Positions 31,543-32,022 of a stretch of 32,022 bases of DNA are shown here, piece by piece. Position 1 is the first letter of the stretch. Each line of letters starts with the position of its first letter. Under the pieces are notes generated by a model. It searched no databases. It was given only the letters and a program-made list of their open reading frames with translations, and had not been told where the DNA came from. Source of the stretch: UBA2882 sp051877575 (GTDB lineage Bacteria; Bacillota; Clostridia; Lachnospirales; Lachnospiraceae); assembly GCA_051877575.1 (NCBI GenBank), contig JBJEJA010000041.1:1-32022 (forward strand), in the 5' to 3' direction. Made by a program: the position numbers and the translations under genes.

Positions 31543-31551
31543 TGATATGAT
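31543..31551 (+). promoter_or_regulatory. Extended -10 promoter for the Rrf2 gene
   Basis: TGATATGAT (31543-31551) holds a TATGAT -10 with a TGA extension. The -35 region falls within the palindrome, so repressor binding would block RNA polymerase. Confidence 0.55.
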
Positions 31552-31576
31552 AACTGCGAAAACGGAGGTGTCTGAA

Positions 31577-32014
31577 GTGCAGATTTCCAGTAGATTTACA
31601 ATGGCGATTCATATGTTTGCCTGTATAGATACATTGAAAGATCAGAAGATGACCAGCGATTTCATGGCGGGCAGTATAGGAACGAATCCCGTTATCATCA
31701 GAAAGCTGTTACAGCAGTTAAAGGCGGCCGGACTTATCGAAGTATCAAGAGGGACAGGCGGGGTATCCGTTACGAAACCTCTGGAGCAGATTACATTTCT
31801 GGATGTGTACAGAGCAGTAGAGTGTACACCGGATGAAGAATTGTTTCGTTTTCATGAGAATCCTAACGAAAGTTGTCCTGTGGGTAGAAATATTCATCAT
31901 GTTCTGGATGATAAGCTCGCAAGAATTCAGGCTGCCATGGAAAAGGAACTGGCAATGATTACGCTCGCGGATGTAAAAAAAGACATCGCTGCATGGATTG
32001 CGAAGGAGCAGTAA
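31577..32014 (+). CDS. Rrf2-family transcriptional regulator (YwnA-like)
   Basis: A 145-residue winged-helix protein: MQISSRFTMAIHMFACID at the start, the HTH around IGTNPVIIRKLLQQLKAAGLIEV, and a wing with RGTGGVSVTKPLEQI. The later segment ESCPVGRNIHHVLDDKL carries a single conserved cysteine, as in YwnA-like members, and lacks the three-cysteine iron-sulphur cluster pattern of IscR or NsrR. It could sense thiol stress through that cysteine. GTG 31577 is chosen for GGAGG with 8-nt spacing; the frame is open upstream to 31547 without a site. The palindrome upstream supports autoregulation. The target beyond itself is not in the window; no gene follows before the end. Confidence 0.88.
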   Translation: MQISSRFTMAIHMFACIDTLKDQKMTSDFMAGSIGTNPVIIRKLLQQLKAAGLIEVSRGTGGVSVTKPLEQITFLDVYRAVECTPDEELFRFHENPNESCPVGRNIHHVLDDKLARIQAAMEKELAMITLADVKKDIAAWIAKEQ

Positions 32015-32022
32015 AGGCTTGG

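Overview
The window reads as a chromosomal segment of an anaerobic, spore-forming Clostridia species, most likely Lachnospiraceae. The grounds are the SCIFF peptide-maturase-SecDF cluster, CotF-like spore coat genes behind a sigma-G-like promoter, a class B sortase with a VPKTG substrate, a CarD-family regulator, and a hemZ-like tail lying near hisS-aspS. No rRNA, tRNA, CRISPR array, intact transposase or integrase was seen.

Layout. 1-540: unassigned sequence with a perfect inverted repeat, then only the last ~54 codons of a hemZ-like gene and its terminator. 0.5-5.9 kb: two tandem large ATP-binding LuxR/MalT-type regulators. 5.9-6.4 kb: an intergenic array of ~62-bp repeats. 6.4-9.6 kb: hisS and aspS. 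9.6-12 kb: glycerol-1-phosphate dehydrogenase-like protein, Sfp-type phosphopantetheinyl transferase, and a convergent Amidase_3 cell-wall hydrolase with a sigma-K-like promoter. 12-15.2 kb: CarD-family regulator, cysteine-cluster protein, CNNM/CorC-type membrane protein (minus strand), small TIGR04086-type membrane protein. 15.2-19.2 kb: ECF sigma factor, DUF4179-type anti-sigma candidate, stand-alone LuxR-type HTH protein, sortase-anchored surface protein and class B sortase. 19.2-23.2 kb: SCIFF ranthipeptide precursor, its radical SAM/SPASM maturase and a fused SecDF. 23.2-24.4 kb: a yybP-ykoY (manganese) riboswitch with terminator ahead of a Ca2+/Na+ antiporter family gene. 24.4-25 kb: two small spore coat-like genes. 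25-27.8 kb: RecJ-type exonuclease overlapping a 1-phosphofructokinase family gene. 27.8-32 kb: a mosaic region with a possible small RNA, a truncated glyoxalase fragment, a TraX-7TM-PAS-GGDEF fusion, a lipoprotein, and an Rrf2 regulator with a palindromic operator.

How the parts work together. The sigma/anti-sigma genes and the sortase pair look like a regulated cell-surface module. The SCIFF block pairs a six-cysteine peptide with its thioether-forming enzyme and a Sec accessory protein. The riboswitch ties a cation antiporter to a metal signal. Sporulation signals (sigma-K-like at the amidase, sigma-G-like at the coat genes) suggest a developmental programme.

The most novel points are the TraX-diguanylate cyclase fusion without a c-di-GMP inhibitory site, the five-codon leader ORF that encodes the same five residues as the start of the sigma factor, the 62-bp repeat array, the read-through hairpin masking the coat gene ribosome site, and the possible C-rich small RNA. 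All functions are inferred from reading the sequence; no database search was run.
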